A stretch of 64,000 bases of DNA. It comes from Albibacterium profundi. GTDB lineage: Bacteria; Bacteroidota; Bacteroidia; Sphingobacteriales; Sphingobacteriaceae. Below are positions 63,344 to 64,000 of the stretch, piece after piece. How positions within the stretch are numbered: the stretch's first letter is position 1; each line of letters opens with the position of its first letter. The stretch spans positions 668,656 to 732,655 of the forward strand of contig NZ_JBBVGT010000003.1 in assembly GCF_042159835.1 (NCBI RefSeq), written 5' to 3'. Made by a program: the position numbers and the translations under genes. The notes below the pieces were generated by a model. It did no database searches. It was not told the origin of the DNA and was given only the letters and a program-made list of their open reading frames with translations.

Positions 63344-63351
63344 TACCTTTG
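63344..63351 (+). promoter_or_regulatory. TAnnTTTG -7 box immediately before the lipoprotein gene
   Basis: TACCTTTG matches the -7 consensus exactly and ends 6 nt before the ATG at 63358, predicting a leaderless or near-leaderless transcript. The box lies within the longer reading frame that starts at 63340, which supports 63358 as the true start. Confidence 0.4.
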
Positions 63352-63357
63352 TTAAGT

Positions 63358-63678
63358 ATGATCAAGTTTTTATTTACCAGAATACTCATAAGCACTTCCT
63401 TGTTTCTTATGATAAGCTGTAACAACAACAGTCAACATGAGCGATCGGAAGATGCTGATTTGAATACGATTGATTCAGTAACACAAGTACCAGACTCTTC
63501 AACTTTTCCCGCCCTTACAGCATCTTCAGAACAACTTAAAGGAGTTACCGTTGAGCAACGAGATCTTAATGAAATTTTTAAATCTATTTCAAGCAAGGAA
63601 CTGACCGAAGAAGAACAGAAAATCTTAATCAAAGAATACCAGGATTCAATTAAACTTCATACACCCAGCAAAGAATAA
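63358..63678 (+). CDS. Small lipoprotein of unknown function
   Basis: Starting at 63358 (MIKFLFTRILISTSLFLMISC) the 106-residue product has a lipoprotein signal with lipobox LMISC. The mature part is acidic and Ser/Thr-rich (SEDADLNTIDSVTQVPDSS), followed by a charged helical end (ELTEEEQKILIKEYQDSIK). No family is recognised. The earlier ATG at 63340 would put the promoter box inside the coding region and lengthen the signal. Confidence 0.65.
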   Translation: MIKFLFTRILISTSLFLMISCNNNSQHERSEDADLNTIDSVTQVPDSSTFPALTASSEQLKGVTVEQRDLNEIFKSISSKELTEEEQKILIKEYQDSIKLHTPSKE

Positions 63679-64000
63679 ACCCCAAAATCGTTAGTTCCCA
63701 CCTTATAGTATCTAAATAACATTCACACAACGTCAGAAATCGTTAAACAGGTAGATATTATTAAAACCTTTGTGATAATAAATAAGTTATTAGGAAAAAG
63801 ATGCCTTGTTTTTATCGAACAATAAGATTTAGTAATACACCATGAAAATAGCACAAGTTGCGCCCTTGTATGAATCGGTACTGTACGTCTTCAAACTAAA
63901 TTAGACATATTAGGTTCAAACCTTAAGGAGAGTTTCAAGTTATAAATTTATTAATTTTTGTTGATTATACAATTTTCTTCTTTTGTTCAAAGAATCGATT
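63679..64000. other. Non-coding right end of the window
   Basis: About 320 bases follow the last lipoprotein gene. They are AT-rich and hold no complete gene. The only coding signal is the glycosyltransferase remnant at 63842-63904. A small inverted repeat (AGGTT-CAA-ACCTT) lies at about 63910-63922. Confidence 0.6.
63842..63904 (+). pseudogene. N-terminal remnant of a family-4-like glycosyltransferase
   Basis: An ATG at 63842 opens a 20-codon frame, MKIAQVAPLYESVLYVFKLN, then a stop. The first 13 residues match the very characteristic start of a bacterial glycosyltransferase family (MKIAQVAPLYESVPPKLYGG...), after which the similarity ends and stops follow in frame. The rest of the gene is deleted or displaced beyond the window. 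The segment is too short to be functional. Confidence 0.5.

Noticed and set aside
1..64000. tRNA, rRNA, CRISPR arrays, insertion sequences, integrases, phage or conjugation genes.
   Set aside because: I read both strands for conserved tRNA arms, regular repeats, transposase or integrase motifs and found none.

Overview
The window is chromosomal DNA of a member of the Bacteroidota, most likely Sphingobacteriaceae (Sphingobacterium/Pedobacter/Olivibacter-like). The evidence is a SusC/SusD pair, TAnnTTTG-type -7 promoter boxes, little use of Shine-Dalgarno sites, lipoprotein signals of Bacteroidota type, and many families typical of this group (DUF1080, DUF4432, the ImuA/ImuB/DnaE2 mutasome, the ligase-associated repair cassette). 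I see no tRNA, rRNA, CRISPR array, insertion sequence or phage gene.

Layout. 1-2.0 kb: 5' part of proB, a secreted DUF1080 protein and a glycine-zipper lipoprotein, the last two each followed by a clear intrinsic terminator. 2.1-7.2 kb: one minus-strand operon with a gluconate-2-dehydrogenase-subunit-3-like protein, an FAD/[3Fe-4S] GMC dehydrogenase (glucoside 3-dehydrogenase type), a membrane nucleotide-sugar dehydratase and an overlapping amidohydrolase. 7.3-10.5 kb: SDR, NeuD/PglD-like acyltransferase, EEP phosphoesterase and a NAD(P)-binding protein. 10.5-16 kb: dnaE2-imuB-imuA translesion cassette with a palindrome at its promoter. 16.1-19.9 kb: esterase, ring-cleaving dioxygenase, phosphoesterase and quinone-reductase-like genes that look like quinone/electrophile defence. 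20.1-30.4 kb: mostly small or housekeeping genes (DUF4256, a SRAP protein lacking its catalytic residues, metal-site lipoprotein, TVP38 protein, an unexplained three-gene operon with a nucleotidyltransferase and a phosphoesterase, surE, lipid kinase, pirin, GH20 hexosaminidase). 30.5-36.1 kb: CinA domain protein, FAD-Rieske oxidoreductase, ECF sigma factor with a PAS histidine kinase, and a NarL-type two-component pair. 36.1-41.8 kb: PdeM, Lhr-like helicase, ATP-dependent ligase and MBL exonuclease, with overlapping or closely spaced genes. 41.9-43.7 kb: two adjacent decayed genes (SRPBCC and zinc alcohol dehydrogenase) carrying homopolymer deletions. 43.8-56.6 kb: a sugar-utilisation locus. 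56.8-62.3 kb: a rhamnose-type kinase, aldolase/dehydrogenase, GntR regulator and PfkB kinase. 62.4-64 kb: DUF892 stress protein, two small genes and a glycosyltransferase remnant.

How the parts work together. The most system-like content is carbohydrate oxidation. The SusCD locus has no classical glycoside hydrolase. It carries instead DUF1080, Gfo/Idh/MocA, sugar-isomerase-like TIM barrel, DUF4432 epimerase, cupin isomerase and a PVC-type cytochrome c lipoprotein. This fits import followed by cleavage of glycosides through 3-keto intermediates, and the GMC/subunit-3 operon and the second DUF1080 gene near the left end could supply the oxidation step in the periplasm. The second theme is DNA damage: mutasome, ligase cassette and a degenerate SRAP protein. 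The third is redox and electrophile stress.

All family assignments come from reading the translated sequence. No database search was possible, and substrate assignments are inference.
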